Shown here piece by piece: positions 27,511 to 39,557 of a stretch of DNA of 64,000 nucleotides (position 1 is its first letter; each line of letters starts with the position of its first letter). Source of the DNA: Fictibacillus marinisediminis. Lineage in GTDB: Bacteria > Bacillota > Bacilli > Bacillales > Fictibacillaceae. Position numbers and translations under genes: made by a program. Where the stretch lies: the NCBI RefSeq assembly GCF_023149135.1, contig NZ_JAIWJX010000002.1, positions 1,922,001 through 1,986,000 on the forward strand, in the 5' to 3' direction. The notes under the pieces are model-generated. The model was not told the DNA's origin and did not search any database. It worked only from the letters and a program-made list of their open reading frames with translations.

Positions 27511-28788
27511 ATGAATACAGTCATTGCCATCGTTATTATCCTGGGTGCACTTGTGTTCTTTCATGAACTTGGCCATTTGCTTCTCGCCAAAAGAGCGGGC
27601 ATTCTATGCAGAGAATTTGCCATCGGGTTCGGTCCTAAAATTTTTGCATTCAAGAAGAACGAAACGACATATACGGTTCGCCTTCTCCCCCTTGGCGGAT
27701 TTGTAAGAATGGCTGGGGAAGATCCTGAAGGCATCGAGCTTAAACCGGGCTACAGGGTTGGTTTGATCTTTAACCCGGAAGGCAATGTACAGAAGATTAT
27801 CGTGAACCATAAAGAAAAATATGAGATTCAAAAAGTCATAACGATAGAAAGTGCTGATCTGGAAAGGGATCTGATTATCCGCGGATTTGAAAATGAGGAA
27901 GGCGAACGTCTTATCTATAAAGTAGATCCGCAAGCAATGTATGCAGCTGACCACCAGGAAATGCAGATCGCGCCGTATGACAGACAGTTTGGTTCCAAGA
28001 CGCTCATGCAGAGGACGCTCGCAATCTTTGCCGGTCCGTTCATGAATGTGCTGCTTGCGTTCATCGTATTGATGAGTTTTTCACTGTTTCAGGGCATCCC
28101 GACGAAAGAAGCGAGGCTGGGTAATCTGGCACCGGATGGAGCTGCCATAAAATCCGGCCTGCAGAAGGGTGATAAGATCGTTTCGGTCAACGGTGATAAA
28201 GTAAGTAACTGGGAAGAGCTAGTTTCATTCATACAACAGAATCCGGGAGAAGAACTGACCTTTGAAATTAACCGGAACGGACAGACTCTTAAAAAGCCAG
28301 TCACTCCAGGCGAAAGGGATATGGATAACAAAGGGAACAAGGAAGGGTTTATCGGAGCTTATCCGTCCACTGAGTTTTCTTTATTGGGTTCTGTCTCCTA
28401 CGGAGCAAAACAGACATGGTTCATGACGAAGATGATCTTTATTGGCCTAGGTGACCTGATTACCGGAAAACATGGATTTGATCAGCTTTCCGGACCGGTT
28501 GGAATTTACGAGTATACGAATAAAGCAACAGAGGGCGGAATTCCTATGCTGTTGCAGTGGGCGGCCGTACTGAGCATCAACCTGGCCATCTTTAATCTAT
28601 TGCCGCTGCCCGCACTAGACGGCGGAAGACTCCTATTCCTGGCACTTGAAGCATTAAGAGGAAAACCTATCGATCCGCAGAAAGAAGGGCTCGTCCATTT
28701 TATCGGATTTGCGTTTCTGATGCTCCTGATGCTGGTCGTTACATGGAATGATATTCATAAATTCTTTTTAGATAAAATTGATCAATAA
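27511..28788 (+). CDS. rseP: Site-2 intramembrane zinc metalloprotease RseP/RasP
   Basis: RasP cleaves membrane-anchored anti-sigma factors (RsiW in B. subtilis) and remnant signal peptides. The 425-residue product has the HExxH motif in the first helix (FHELGHLLLAKRAG, His18-Glu19-His22), a PDZ domain at about residues 200-265 (SGLQKGDKIVSVNGDKV) and the third zinc ligand region FNLLPLPALDGGRLLFL. Four transmembrane segments are visible. Confidence 0.97.
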   Translation: MNTVIAIVIILGALVFFHELGHLLLAKRAGILCREFAIGFGPKIFAFKKNETTYTVRLLPLGGFVRMAGEDPEGIELKPGYRVGLIFNPEGNVQKIIVNHKEKYEIQKVITIESADLERDLIIRGFENEEGERLIYKVDPQAMYAADHQEMQIAPYDRQFGSKTLMQRTLAIFAGPFMNVLLAFIVLMSFSLFQGIPTKEARLGNLAPDGAAIKSGLQKGDKIVSVNGDKVSNWEELVSFIQQNPGEELTFEINRNGQTLKKPVTPGERDMDNKGNKEGFIGAYPSTEFSLLGSVSYGAKQTWFMTKMIFIGLGDLITGKHGFDQLSGPVGIYEYTNKATEGGIPMLLQWAAVLSINLAIFNLLPLPALDGGRLLFLALEALRGKPIDPQKEGLVHFIGFAFLMLLMLVVTWNDIHKFFLDKIDQ

Positions 28789-28799
28789 GTTTTAGTTGA

Positions 28800-30521
<1,722 letters not shown>

Positions 30522-30526
30522 CATCC

Positions 30527-30600
30527 AGGGGATGACTTATGTGCCTGACACCCGAAGGAATTCTTTGGGGAATTGGGCTTTCCAACCTAAGTCATCCTCT
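30527..30600. repeat. Folded palindromic element between proS and polC
   Basis: The ends form a 13-pair outer stem (AGGGGATGACTTA with TAAGTCATCCTCT, one G-T). Inside are two smaller hairpins: CCCGAAG/CTTTGGG with loop GAATT (30551-30569) and TTGG/CCAA with loop GCTTT (30573-30585). The result is a three-way junction of about 74 bases. It contains the near-palindrome GTGCCTGACAC, a type of sequence I associate with dispersed repeats in Bacillaceae. There is no T-tract, so it is not a simple terminator. Could be a short mobile palindrome, an mRNA processing/stability structure, or a leader for polC. Confidence 0.6.
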
Positions 30601-30621
30601 TATTTATGGAAGGAGGGCATC

Positions 30622-33600
30622 ATGAACAGTGACGATCAGGTAAGAAAAGAACGCTTCGCTCTGCTGTTGGACCAGATTGGCATCCCGGACGAACTGCGCC
30701 AGCACCTTGGTGAAGGCAGCGTTCAAAAGCTCGCCATCGATAAGAACGACAGAAGCTGGCATTTTTATTTTTCATTGCCAAAGCCAATGCCTGCCAATGT
30801 TTATACGTTTTTTACAGCGAAATTAACTCAGGCGTTTGAACATATTGCAAAAGTATCGTTTTCCGTCCGCTGCGAAACGAAAGACTGTGAAGAAGCATTA
30901 TTGAGCCAATATTGGGAAATATGCTGTGAGAAGCTTAAAACAACAGCGAGTTCTCTTATACCCGGCCTCTTAGGGCAGACACCAGAAGTAACGGGGAACA
31001 AAATAAAAGTTACGGTAAGAAACGAGGCTGAAGGCTTGCTCATCAAAAGAAAGCTTTCTTCAGCGATGACAGAAGTCTACCGCTCGTTCGGTATGGAATC
31101 GGTGTCTCTCGAGATCGAAGTAAAACACAGTGAAGAGGAATTTCAAAAGTTCGTTGATCAGAAAAAGCAGGAGGACGCAGATAAAGTGCTCGCTGCCCTG
31201 ATTGAGAAGGAGAAAGCAGATAAACGAGATGCTTCTTCTGCTCCATCAGAGATCATGATAGGTTACAAGATTCCGGATGACCCTGTTTCCATTGAAACGA
31301 TTCAAGATGAAGAACGGAAGGTTACTCTGCAGGGCTTCGTTTTTGATGCGGAGACACGGGAACTTAGAAGCGGCCGAACGCTGCTTACGTTTAAGATTAC
31401 CGATTACACCGATTCAATCATGGTGAAGATCTTCTCAAGAGATAAAGAGGATATACCGATTTTACAAGCTGTTAAAAAAGGAATCTGGGTGAAGGTCCGG
31501 GGCGGAATCCAAAATGATACGTTCGTTCGTGATCTAGTAATGATCGCTAACGACATCAACGAGATCAAACCCGAAACAAGGAAAGATCTTGCTGAAGAAG
31601 GAAAGAAAAGGGTAGAACTTCATCTTCATACCCCAATGAGCCAGATGGACGCCGTAACATCGGCATCCAGGCTGATCGGCCAAGCGAGCAAATGGGGCCA
31701 TGAAGCAGTAGCGATAACCGACCATGCTGGCGTTCAATCCTTTCCGGAGGCTTACTCTGCCGGGAAGAAGAATGGAATTAAAGTCCTGTATGGTGTGGAA
31801 GCAAATCTAGTGGATGACGGAGTGCCGATCGCGTACAATGAGCAGCATCGTAAACTCGCCGATGAGTCCTATATCGTTTTTGACGTAGAGACGACAGGTT
31901 TATCCGCCGTTTACAATAAGATCATTGAGCTTGCTGCCGTTAAGGTGCTAAACGGGGAGATTATTGATCGGTTTGAGTCGTTTGCGAATCCGCATGAGCC
32001 GCTTTCAGACACAACGATCAATCTGACGGGAATCACCGACGATATGGTGAGAGACGCTCCAGAGATCGAGGAAGTTTTAAGGCGTTTTGAAACGTTCATG
32101 GGCAATGATATTCTTGTAGCTCACAATGCCAGTTTCGACATGGGATTCTTGAATGAAGGATTTCGTAAAATCGGAATCCAGGAGGCTCGTAATCCGGTCA
32201 TCGATACCTTGGAACTTGCGCGTTTTATTCTGCCCGAACTGAAAAATCACAGACTGAACACACTTTGTAAAAAGTTTGATATTGAACTGACCCAGCACCA
32301 CAGGGCCATTTACGATGCAGAAGCTACCGGGTATCTATTATGGAAACTATTAAAAGAATCATTCCAAAAAGGGATAGAGTTTCATGACCAGCTGAATGAA
32401 AACATGGGGCAGGGGGGCTATATGAGGAGCCGGCCTTCTCATTGTATTCTGTTCGCCCAAACCCAGCAGGGATTGAAAAATTTATACCAGCTCGTTTCTG
32501 AGTCTCATTTGAATTATTTTTACAGAACACCTAGGATTCCTCGCTCACGTCTGGCGAAATACCGGGAAGGACTGCTTATCGGTTCAGGCTGTGACAAGGG
32601 AGAAGTCTTCGAGGGCATGATGCAGAAAGCTCCTGCAGAAGTGGAAGAAATCGCAAAGTTTTATGATTATCTTGAGATCCAGCCTCCATCCAACTACTAT
32701 CATCTGATCGAACGAGAGCTGATACAGGATGAGCTGGCGTTAAGGGAGATTATCGGGAATATCGTCAAACTTGGTGAAAAGCTTGGAAAGCCTGTGGTTG
32801 CTGCAGGTAATGTACATTATCTGGAACAAAATGATGCCATCTACCGAAAAATTCTTATTTCAAGCCAGGGTGGGGCAAACCCGCTTAATCGGCAAAGCTT
32901 GCCTGAAGTCCATTTTCGGACAACAGACGAAATGCTCGATTGTTTCTCGTTCCTGGGAGAAGAGAAGGCGTTTGAGGTTGTTGTAGCGAATACCCAAAAA
33001 GTTGCCGCCCAGATCGAAGAGATCAAGCCGATACCTGATGACTTGTACACGCCAAAAATTCCTGGTGCTGAAGAAGACGTGCGGAACATGAGTTATTCGA
33101 TGGCTCGCAGCATCTATGGCGAGAACCTTCCTGATATCGTGGAAAAACGGCTGGAAAAAGAACTGAACAGCATCATTGGCCACGGGTTCGCTGTTATCTA
33201 TCTCATTTCTCATAAGCTCGTTAAAAAATCACTGATTGACGGATATCTTGTTGGTTCGAGGGGGTCAGTCGGGTCATCCTTTGTGGCCACGATGACAGAA
33301 ATTACAGAAGTTAATCCCCTTCCGCCACATTATGTTTGTCCGGAATGTAAGGATTCGATCTTTTTTGATGATGGTTCTGTCGGATCAGGCTTCGACCTTC
33401 CCGACAAAGAATGCCCGAAATGCCATTTGCTCTTCAAAAAAGACGGGCAGGATATTCCATTTGAAACGTTCCTTGGCTTCAAAGGGGATAAGGTGCCAGA
33501 TATCGATCTAAACTTTTCAGGTGAATACCAGCCGCGAGCCCATAACTATACGAAGGAACTTTTTGGAGAAGAGTATGTATATCGAGCGGGGACGATTGGC

Positions 33601-34917
33601 ACAGTTGCTGAGAAAACAGCGTATGGCTATGTAAAAGGATATGCATCTGACCACAATATCAATCTCCGTTCTGCAGAAGTGGACAGGCTGGTTTCTGGCT
33701 GTACCGGTGTAAAACGGACGACCGGCCAGCATCCTGGCGGAATAATCGTTGTTCCGGATTACATGGATATCTATGACTTCTGTCCGATCCAGTTTCCTGC
33801 TGATGATAAGAACTCCGAGTGGAAGACGACGCATTTTGACTTCCATTCCATCCATGACAACCTTTTGAAACTTGATATACTGGGACACGATGATCCGACC
33901 GTCATCCGGATGCTCCAGGATTTAAGCGGCATTGATCCGAAAACGATTCCAGCATCCGACCAGGAAGTTATGAAAATATTTTCCGGGCCTGAAGTACTCG
34001 GTGTAACAGAAGATCAGATTCTATGTAAGACCGGCACTTTAGGGATCCCGGAATTCGGGACAAAGTTCGTCCGGCAGATGCTTGAAGAGACGAAGCCGAG
34101 CACGTTCTCAGAGCTTGTGCAGATCTCTGGCCTCTCTCACGGAACGGATGTATGGCTCAATAATGCCAATGAGCTTATCGCTGATGGAACGTGTGAACTG
34201 AAAGACGTAATCGGCTGCCGTGACGATATCATGGTGTATCTGATCTATAAAGGCCTTGATCCTTCACTCGCCTTTAAGATCATGGAGAGCGTCCGTAAAG
34301 GAAAAGGACTCATTACTGAATGGGTAGAAGAAATGAAAAAGAATGATGTGCCGGACTGGTATATAGGTTCATGCTTGAAGATCAAGTACATGTTCCCGAA
34401 AGCCCATGCTGCAGCCTATGTTATGATGGCTGTTAGAATCGCTTACTTTAAAGTGCATTATCCCATTCTTTTCTATGCTGCTTATTTTACGGTCCGTGCC
34501 GACGATTTTGACATCACCGCCATGGTAAGAGGCTCAAGCGCCATCAAAGCTAAAATTGAAGAGATCTCTTCCAAAGGGCTGGATGCCTCTACAAAGGAAA
34601 AGAACTTGCAGACAGTTCTCGAACTGGCGTTGGAAATGTGCGAACGAGGATTCTCTTTTGGAAAAGTGGATCTTTACCGCTCAAGCGCAACCGAGTTTTT
34701 GGTGGAAGGAAACCAGCTTATCCCGCCGTTTAACTCCATTGCCGGCCTTGGTACCAATGCGGCTCTTAATATCGTGAAATCGCGCGAAGACGGTGAGTTC
34801 CTCTCGAAAGAGGATCTTCAGCAGAGGGCTCGCCTATCTAAGACGATCATCGACTATCTGGATGAACAGGGCTGTCTTGCAGGCATGCCTGAAGCCAACC
34901 AGCTCTCTCTCTTCTAA
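30622..34917 (+). CDS. polC: DNA polymerase III PolC (alpha subunit, Gram-positive type)
   Basis: PolC is the essential replicative polymerase of low-GC Gram-positives with built-in 3'-5' proofreading. The 1431-residue product shows, in order, an N-terminal domain, OB fold (~240-320), PHP domain part 1 ([16 protein letters not shown], ~330), a DnaQ-like exonuclease (FDVETTGL with D421 and E423), PHP part 2, and the polymerase core with catalytic PDIDLNFSG (D960 and D962). A zinc-binding C-x2-C...C-x2-C segment ([15 protein letters not shown]) precedes the catalytic Asp. The start is ATG after AAGGAGGG; the open frame extends upstream through the palindromic element without homology. Confidence 0.98.
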   Translation: MNSDDQVRKERFALLLDQIGIPDELRQHLGEGSVQKLAIDKNDRSWHFYFSLPKPMPANVYTFFTAKLTQAFEHIAKVSFSVRCETKDCEEALLSQYWEICCEKLKTTASSLIPGLLGQTPEVTGNKIKVTVRNEAEGLLIKRKLSSAMTEVYRSFGMESVSLEIEVKHSEEEFQKFVDQKKQEDADKVLAALIEKEKADKRDASSAPSEIMIGYKIPDDPVSIETIQDEERKVTLQGFVFDAETRELRSGRTLLTFKITDYTDSIMVKIFSRDKEDIPILQAVKKGIWVKVRGGIQNDTFVRDLVMIANDINEIKPETRKDLAEEGKKRVELHLHTPMSQMDAVTSASRLIGQASKWGHEAVAITDHAGVQSFPEAYSAGKKNGIKVLYGVEANLVDDGVPIAYNEQHRKLADESYIVFDVETTGLSAVYNKIIELAAVKVLNGEIIDRFESFANPHEPLSDTTINLTGITDDMVRDAPEIEEVLRRFETFMGNDILVAHNASFDMGFLNEGFRKIGIQEARNPVIDTLELARFILPELKNHRLNTLCKKFDIELTQHHRAIYDAEATGYLLWKLLKESFQKGIEFHDQLNENMGQGGYMRSRPSHCILFAQTQQGLKNLYQLVSESHLNYFYRTPRIPRSRLAKYREGLLIGSGCDKGEVFEGMMQKAPAEVEEIAKFYDYLEIQPPSNYYHLIERELIQDELALREIIGNIVKLGEKLGKPVVAAGNVHYLEQNDAIYRKILISSQGGANPLNRQSLPEVHFRTTDEMLDCFSFLGEEKAFEVVVANTQKVAAQIEEIKPIPDDLYTPKIPGAEEDVRNMSYSMARSIYGENLPDIVEKRLEKELNSIIGHGFAVIYLISHKLVKKSLIDGYLVGSRGSVGSSFVATMTEITEVNPLPPHYVCPECKDSIFFDDGSVGSGFDLPDKECPKCHLLFKKDGQDIPFETFLGFKGDKVPDIDLNFSGEYQPRAHNYTKELFGEEYVYRAGTIGTVAEKTAYGYVKGYASDHNINLRSAEVDRLVSGCTGVKRTTGQHPGGIIVVPDYMDIYDFCPIQFPADDKNSEWKTTHFDFHSIHDNLLKLDILGHDDPTVIRMLQDLSGIDPKTIPASDQEVMKIFSGPEVLGVTEDQILCKTGTLGIPEFGTKFVRQMLEETKPSTFSELVQISGLSHGTDVWLNNANELIADGTCELKDVIGCRDDIMVYLIYKGLDPSLAFKIMESVRKGKGLITEWVEEMKKNDVPDWYIGSCLKIKYMFPKAHAAAYVMMAVRIAYFKVHYPILFYAAYFTVRADDFDITAMVRGSSAIKAKIEEISSKGLDASTKEKNLQTVLELALEMCERGFSFGKVDLYRSSATEFLVEGNQLIPPFNSIAGLGTNAALNIVKSREDGEFLSKEDLQQRARLSKTIIDYLDEQGCLAGMPEANQLSLF

Positions 34918-34946
34918 AATGAGCACAGCGCTGACGGTAAGGCAAG

Positions 34947-34975
34947 TTGCATAAACCCTTGGATTATGATATAGT
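34947..34975 (+). promoter_or_regulatory. Predicted sigma-A promoter for rimP-nusA-infB
   Basis: TTGCAT, a 17-base spacer and TATAGT with a TG extension (TGATATAGT) make a strong promoter candidate. It lies 30 bases after polC and drives the operon from rimP onward. Confidence 0.75.
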
Positions 34976-35008
34976 AAATTTGGAAATACTTATGAATACC
35001 TTTCGGGA

Positions 35009-35045
35009 AAAGAGTGGGGAAACCCACTCTTTCGTTTCGTTTTGG
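35009..35045 (+). terminator. Leader hairpin upstream of rimP (possible NusA-dependent terminator)
   Basis: A perfect 10-bp stem AAAGAGTGGG/CCCACTCTTT with a GAAA tetraloop lies 34 bases after the promoter. The tail CGTTTCGTTTT is a T-tract broken by CG, weaker than an ordinary intrinsic terminator. The operon encodes NusA, and NusA autoregulation by leader termination has been reported for the equivalent B. subtilis operon, so this is a good candidate site. Confidence 0.65.
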
Positions 35046-35078
35046 AAAAGGATTTTTTTGGTAGAAGGGAGGATTCTA

Positions 35079-35552
35079 ATGAGTAAGAAAATCACTGAAA
35101 CTACCGAAGAGCTTGTGGTGCCGATACTTGATGAGTTGAACCTTGAGCTGGTAGATATCGAGTTTGTGAAAGAAGGGAAAAACTGGTTCCTTCGCGTATT
35201 TATTGATAATGAAACAGGTGTAGACATTGAGGATTGCGGGACGGTAAGTGAACGGCTCAGCGAAAAGCTGGACGCCTCTGATCCGATTGAACAGGCATAC
35301 TTTTTGGAAGTTTCTTCACCCGGCGTTGAACGGCCTTTGAAAAAACCGGAAGACATTGCAAAAGCAATAGGGAAAAATGTCCACATTAAAATGTATGAGC
35401 AGGTGGATGGTGTAAAAGAGTTTGAGGGCAAACTGCTTGAATTTGACGGAGAAACTATAAAACTGCAGGTGAAAGTCAAAACCCGGAATACCGAGGTAGA
35501 ACTGCCATATAACAAGATAGCAAGTGCCAGACTTGCGGTTGTGTTCAATTAA
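35079..35552 (+). CDS. rimP: Ribosome maturation factor RimP
   Basis: RimP (YlxS) assists late 30S subunit maturation. The 157-residue product has the family sequences [20 protein letters not shown] and [20 protein letters not shown]. The start is ATG after AAGGGAGG, downstream of the leader hairpin; the longer open frame upstream runs through the promoter and hairpin and is not coding. First gene of the nusA-infB operon. Confidence 0.97.
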   Translation: MSKKITETTEELVVPILDELNLELVDIEFVKEGKNWFLRVFIDNETGVDIEDCGTVSERLSEKLDASDPIEQAYFLEVSSPGVERPLKKPEDIAKAIGKNVHIKMYEQVDGVKEFEGKLLEFDGETIKLQVKVKTRNTEVELPYNKIASARLAVVFN

Positions 35553-35569
35553 TAAAGGGGAGAAGATGG

Positions 35570-36661
35570 ATGAGTAGCGAGCTATTAGATGCACTGACGT
35601 TTTTGGAGAAAGAAAAAGGGATCAGCAAGGATATATTAATTGAAGCGATCGAAGCTGCACTGATTTCAGCTTATAAAAGAAACTTTCACCAAGCACAGAA
35701 TGTAAGAGTTGATTTTAATACAACGACTGGAAGCATCAGGGTTTTTGCCCGAAAGAACGTTGTTGAAGAAGTAACAGATCCAAGGCAGGAACTTTCAGTT
35801 GAAGAAGCTCAAAAGATCAATCCGCAGTATGAGCTTGAAGATATTGTGGAGCTGGAAGTCACTCCGCGTGATTTTGGAAGAATTGCTGCACAGACGGCAA
35901 AACAGGTTGTTACCCAGAGAGTCCGCGAAGCAGAACGCGGCATTATTTTCTCTGAATTCATCGACCGCGAGGAAGATATCATTACAGGTGTGGTTCAAAG
36001 ACAAGACCACCGTTACATCTATGTGAACCTTGGCCGAGTTGAAGCATTGCTTCCTGCCACAGAACAGATGCCGGGTGAAAAACACACGACGAATGACCGA
36101 ATTAAAGTTTTTATTACAAAAGTTGAAAAAACAACGAAAGGGCCGCAAATCCTTGTTTCAAGAACACATCCTGGATTGCTGAAACGCCTTTTTGAACTTG
36201 AAGTTCCTGAAATCTATGATGGAACAGTAGAAGTGAAATCCATAGCGAGGGAAGCAGGAGACCGTTCCAAGATTGCCGTCCATGCTGCTGACCCCGAAGT
36301 GGATCCGGTGGGTTCATGTGTCGGACAAAAAGGCGGCCGTGTCCAAACTATCGTAAATGAGCTTAATGGTGAAAAGATCGACATCGTCCGCTGGTCTGAA
36401 GATCCGGTCGTTTATGTGGCAAATGCTCTAAGCCCGGCAAAGGTGCTAGAAGTGCTTGTCAATGAAGAAGAAAAGATGACTACTGTCATCGTTCCTGATT
36501 ATCAGCTGTCTCTTGCAATCGGCAAGCGTGGACAAAATGCGAGGCTTGCAGCGAAATTGACCGGCTGGAAGATTGATATTAAAAGCCAGTCTGATGCTGA
36601 AGAATCAGGGCTTTATAACGGTAAAGAAGCAGAGGGGAATTTCGAAGTTTCCGAAGAATAG
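35570..36661 (+). CDS. nusA: Transcription termination/antitermination factor NusA
   Basis: NusA binds RNA polymerase and modulates pausing, intrinsic termination and antitermination. The 363-residue product has the N-terminal RNAP-binding domain (ending ~125), S1 domain (~135-200, VEALLPATEQMPGE), and two KH domains (SCVGQKGGRVQTIVNEL; LAIGKRGQNARLAAKLTGW). It lacks the C-terminal acidic repeats of E. coli NusA, as is usual in Bacillus. A possible feedback site lies in the operon leader. Confidence 0.98.
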   Translation: MSSELLDALTFLEKEKGISKDILIEAIEAALISAYKRNFHQAQNVRVDFNTTTGSIRVFARKNVVEEVTDPRQELSVEEAQKINPQYELEDIVELEVTPRDFGRIAAQTAKQVVTQRVREAERGIIFSEFIDREEDIITGVVQRQDHRYIYVNLGRVEALLPATEQMPGEKHTTNDRIKVFITKVEKTTKGPQILVSRTHPGLLKRLFELEVPEIYDGTVEVKSIAREAGDRSKIAVHAADPEVDPVGSCVGQKGGRVQTIVNELNGEKIDIVRWSEDPVVYVANALSPAKVLEVLVNEEEKMTTVIVPDYQLSLAIGKRGQNARLAAKLTGWKIDIKSQSDAEESGLYNGKEAEGNFEVSEE

Positions 36662-36688
36662 TTTTAATGAAAATGGGGGTGGGGCTGG

Positions 36689-36883
36689 ATGAAAACCCGT
36701 AAAATTCCTATGCGGAAATGCGTGGCTTGCCAGGAAATGAAACCCAAGAAAGAGTTAGTTCGTGTGGTCCGTTCTCCTGAAGGCGAAGTTTTCGTTGACC
36801 GAACCGGAAAGAAATCGGGCAGAGGCGCGTATTTATGCAACCAGGCGTCCTGTTTTGCACTTGCGAAAAAAAAGGAAGCTTGA
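36689..36883 (+). CDS. ylxR: YlxR/RnpM, zero-frame product truncated by a frameshift
   Basis: YlxR (named RnpM in B. subtilis, reported to modulate RNase P) is an RNA-binding protein of about 90 residues. The zero frame here gives only 64 residues: the N-terminal RKIPMRKCVACQEMKPKKEL and GRGAYLCNQASC core is intact, then the frame stops shortly after a run of eight A. The remaining conserved C-terminus lies in the -1 frame and ends one base before ylxQ, restoring an 86-residue protein. The frame break may be a programmed frameshift, transcriptional slippage, a real mutation or a sequencing error; see the adjoining feature. Confidence 0.85.
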   Translation: MKTRKIPMRKCVACQEMKPKKELVRVVRSPEGEVFVDRTGKKSGRGAYLCNQASCFALAKKKEA

Positions 36884-36948
36884 GCAATCAACTGAAAGCT
36901 CCTGTTACGGATGATGTGTTTTCAGAGCTCGAAAAAGGAGTCCTCTAA
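36866..36948 (+). other. Slippery A_AAA_AAG site and -1 frame C-terminus of ylxR
   Basis: The zero-frame codons AAA AAA AAG contain the heptamer A_AAA_AAG (36868-36874) in exactly the phase used for bacterial -1 frameshifting, as in dnaX. A -1 slip at AAG continues from GGA at 36874 to read [20 protein letters not shown] plus KGVL and stops at 36946-36948. This tail resembles the C-terminus of full-length YlxR and ends one base before the ylxQ TTG start. A weak stem GG-AGCTT/AAGCT-CC (bulged A) follows the site; no clear upstream Shine-Dalgarno stimulator is seen. One extra A in the run would give the same protein without frameshifting. Confidence 0.75.
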
Positions 36949-36949
36949 T

Positions 36950-37252
36950 TTGACTGCATCTAAATGGGCTTCACTGCTGGGGTTGGCAAACCGGGCAGGT
37001 AAATGCATTTCCGGCGAGGAGCTTGTTGTTAAAGCTGTACAGCGGCAGAACGCAAAGCTTGTTATCCTCTCACAGGATGCATCGGCAAACACAAGGAAGA
37101 AAGTTACCGATAAATGCGCTTACTATAAAGTAGAAGTAAGATGGGTAGATGACCGCTATAGTCTCGGCAGTGCCATCGGCAAAGACCAGCGGGTAGTGGT
37201 TGCCGTGACAGATGTTGGTTTTACGAAAAAGTTAACTGCTTTACTTGATTAA
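36950..37252 (+). CDS. ylxQ: YlxQ, L7Ae-family ribosomal-type protein
   Basis: A 100-residue L7Ae/L30e/S12e-fold RNA-binding protein; members of the family bind kink-turn RNA, but the role of YlxQ is not settled. Visible: [20 protein letters not shown], then [20 protein letters not shown] and [14 protein letters not shown]. The start is TTG behind AAAGGAG with 9 bases spacing; it follows the -1 frame stop of ylxR by one base, suggesting coupling to full-length YlxR translation. An upstream in-frame ATG inside ylxR lacks a ribosome binding site. Confidence 0.93.
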   Translation: MTASKWASLLGLANRAGKCISGEELVVKAVQRQNAKLVILSQDASANTRKKVTDKCAYYKVEVRWVDDRYSLGSAIGKDQRVVVAVTDVGFTKKLTALLD

Positions 37253-37271
37253 ACCAATCGGGGGTGAACAT

Positions 37272-39557
37272 ATGAGTAAGATGCGTGTGTATGAATATGC
37301 AAAAAAACAAAATGTTCAAAGCAAGGATATCATTGATAAATTAAAAACGATGAACGTCGATGTATCCAATCATATGTCAATGATTGATGAAGACGCGATC
37401 CGTAAATTAAACGATGCATATCAGCCCAAAAATAAGATGACAGAGGAGAAACATAAAATAGAACAGAAAAAGAATACATCCAATGTGAACAAGGTAGATA
37501 ATAAAAATGAAAGTAAAAAAGAGAATACTATGAAAATAAAAAAAGACGAAACACCTAAAAAGCCAAACAGCAGCCAAAACAGCAAACCGGCTCCAAAGAG
37601 CGGAAACAATAGCCAGAACAGCAAGCCAGCTCCGAAAAGCGGGAACAACAGCCAGAATGCCAAGCCGGGACAAAAAGGCGGCAGCAACTTCAAGCCTGGA
37701 AACAAAAATAATAACAGCAATCATAATAATAAGAACAGAAACAACAAGAACAACAATCGAGGCAAATCTGCACCTGCACCACAACCAAAACCAGTACCTG
37801 TCACTCCAGAGAAGATTACCTTCTCAGGTTCTCTGACCGTAAGTGAACTGGCTAAAAAATTGGCAAAAGAGCCATCTGAAATCATTAAAAAATTAATGTT
37901 CCTAGGTGTTATGGCAACAATTAACCAGGAACTTGACAAAGAAACCATCGAGCTGATTGCGAGCGACTATAACGTAGAAGTAGAAGAAGAGATCATCATC
38001 GATGAAACCGAATTTGAAAATTTTGACAACGCAGATAAAGAAGAAGATCTTCAAGTCCGTCCTCCAGTTGTAACGATCATGGGGCACGTTGACCATGGTA
38101 AAACAACGCTGTTAGACTCTATTCGTGATACGAAAGTAACTGCTAGCGAAGCTGGCGGCATCACGCAGCATATCGGTGCTTATCAAATCGAAGACAAAGG
38201 AAAGAAAATCACTTTCCTTGATACTCCTGGACATGCCGCGTTTACAACGATGCGTGCAAGGGGAGCACAGGTCACAGACATCACGATTCTGGTCGTTGCA
38301 GCTGATGATGGTGTTATGCCACAGACTGTGGAAGCGATCAATCATGCGAAGGCTGCCCAAGTTCCGATCATTGTTGCTGTAAACAAAATGGATAAAGAGG
38401 CGGCGAACCCTGACCGCGTCATGCAGGAATTAACCGAGCATGCACTTGTTCCAGAAGACTGGGGCGGCGATACCATTTTCGTCAATGTTTCCGCGCTAAA
38501 AGGTGAAGGAATTGATGACCTGATCGAAATGATCCAGCTTGTTGCTGAAGTAGAAGAGCTAAAAGCGAATCCGAAGCGTGCCGCACAAGGTACCGTTATC
38601 GAAGCACAGCTCGATAAAGGCCGCGGATCAGTGGCTACCCTTCTCGTTCAAAACGGAACATTGAATGTCGGTGACCCGATTGTTGTAGGAAACACGTTCG
38701 GACGTGTAAGAGCGATGGTTAACGATATTGGGCGCCGTGTAAAAGTGGCAGGCCCTTCAACTCCGGTAGAAATCACGGGCCTAAACGAAGTTCCTCAAGC
38801 CGGGGACCAGTTTATGGTATTTGTTGACGAGAAAAAGGCTCGCCAGATTGGTGAAGCTCGCTCTAAGAAACAGGTTGAAGCACAGCGTAAGGAATCATCG
38901 AAGCTAAATCTTGAAGATCTGTTCAACCAGATCAAAGAAGGCGACATTAAAGAGATCAACGTGATCATTAAAGCGGACGTACAAGGATCTGCAGAAGCGC
39001 TTGCCGGCTCCCTTCAAAAGATCGATGTAGAAGGCGTAAAGGTAAAGATCCTTCATACCGGAGTGGGTGCAATCACTGAATCTGATATTATTTTAGCCTC
39101 TGCTTCTAACGCGATCATCATCGGTTTTAATGTTCGCCCAGATAATAATGCCAAACGTACAGCTGAAGCGGAGAAAGTCGATGTTCGTCTTCACCGTATC
39201 ATTTACAACGTTATCGAAGAAATCGAATCTGCGATGAAAGGGATGCTTGATCCTGAGTTTGCAGAAAAAGTAATCGGCCAAGTTGAGATCCGCACAACCT
39301 TTAAAGTTTCAAAAGTTGGAACGATCGCAGGCTGTTACGTTACCGATGGAAAAATAACACGGGATTCAACTGTTAGGCTCATCCGTGACGGTGTCGTGAT
39401 CTATGAAGGTAAAATCGATGCGTTAAAACGTTTCAAAGATGATGCAAAAGAAGTTAGTGCAGGATATGAATGTGGAATAACTTTAGAAAAGTTCAATGAC
39501 ATCAAAGAGGGAGATGTCATCGAAGCGTACATCATGGAAGAAATTAAACGGGCATGA
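37272..39557 (+). CDS. infB: Translation initiation factor IF-2
   Basis: IF-2 is the GTPase that brings fMet-tRNA to the 30S subunit. The 761-residue product has the N-terminal IF2-N domain ([15 protein letters not shown]), a long low-complexity Asn/Lys/Ser linker with three tandem 13-residue repeats, a second IF2-N domain, and the G domain ([35 protein letters not shown]) followed by domains II-IV. The start follows GGGGGTGA; the open frame before it overlaps ylxQ. It is about 45 residues longer than B. subtilis IF2, mainly in the linker. Confidence 0.98.
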   Translation: MSKMRVYEYAKKQNVQSKDIIDKLKTMNVDVSNHMSMIDEDAIRKLNDAYQPKNKMTEEKHKIEQKKNTSNVNKVDNKNESKKENTMKIKKDETPKKPNSSQNSKPAPKSGNNSQNSKPAPKSGNNSQNAKPGQKGGSNFKPGNKNNNSNHNNKNRNNKNNNRGKSAPAPQPKPVPVTPEKITFSGSLTVSELAKKLAKEPSEIIKKLMFLGVMATINQELDKETIELIASDYNVEVEEEIIIDETEFENFDNADKEEDLQVRPPVVTIMGHVDHGKTTLLDSIRDTKVTASEAGGITQHIGAYQIEDKGKKITFLDTPGHAAFTTMRARGAQVTDITILVVAADDGVMPQTVEAINHAKAAQVPIIVAVNKMDKEAANPDRVMQELTEHALVPEDWGGDTIFVNVSALKGEGIDDLIEMIQLVAEVEELKANPKRAAQGTVIEAQLDKGRGSVATLLVQNGTLNVGDPIVVGNTFGRVRAMVNDIGRRVKVAGPSTPVEITGLNEVPQAGDQFMVFVDEKKARQIGEARSKKQVEAQRKESSKLNLEDLFNQIKEGDIKEINVIIKADVQGSAEALAGSLQKIDVEGVKVKILHTGVGAITESDIILASASNAIIIGFNVRPDNNAKRTAEAEKVDVRLHRIIYNVIEEIESAMKGMLDPEFAEKVIGQVEIRTTFKVSKVGTIAGCYVTDGKITRDSTVRLIRDGVVIYEGKIDALKRFKDDAKEVSAGYECGITLEKFNDIKEGDVIEAYIMEEIKRA
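37572..37688 (+). repeat. Three tandem 39-bp repeats inside infB
   Basis: Three consecutive 39-base units (37572-37610, 37611-37649, 37650-37688) encode [26 protein letters not shown] and a diverged [13 protein letters not shown]. They differ at several third positions, so they are not a very recent duplication. They extend the flexible linker between the N-terminal domains of IF-2. Confidence 0.9.

Noticed and set aside
34947..35078. N-terminal extension of rimP
   Set aside because: This stretch contains the promoter and the leader hairpin; homology and the AAGGGAGG site support the start at 35079.
37407..37784. Hydrophobic minus-strand frames (99-125 codons) opposite the infB linker
   Set aside because: The apparent membrane protein is the complement of Lys/Asn-rich repeats, which always yields Phe/Leu/Val runs.
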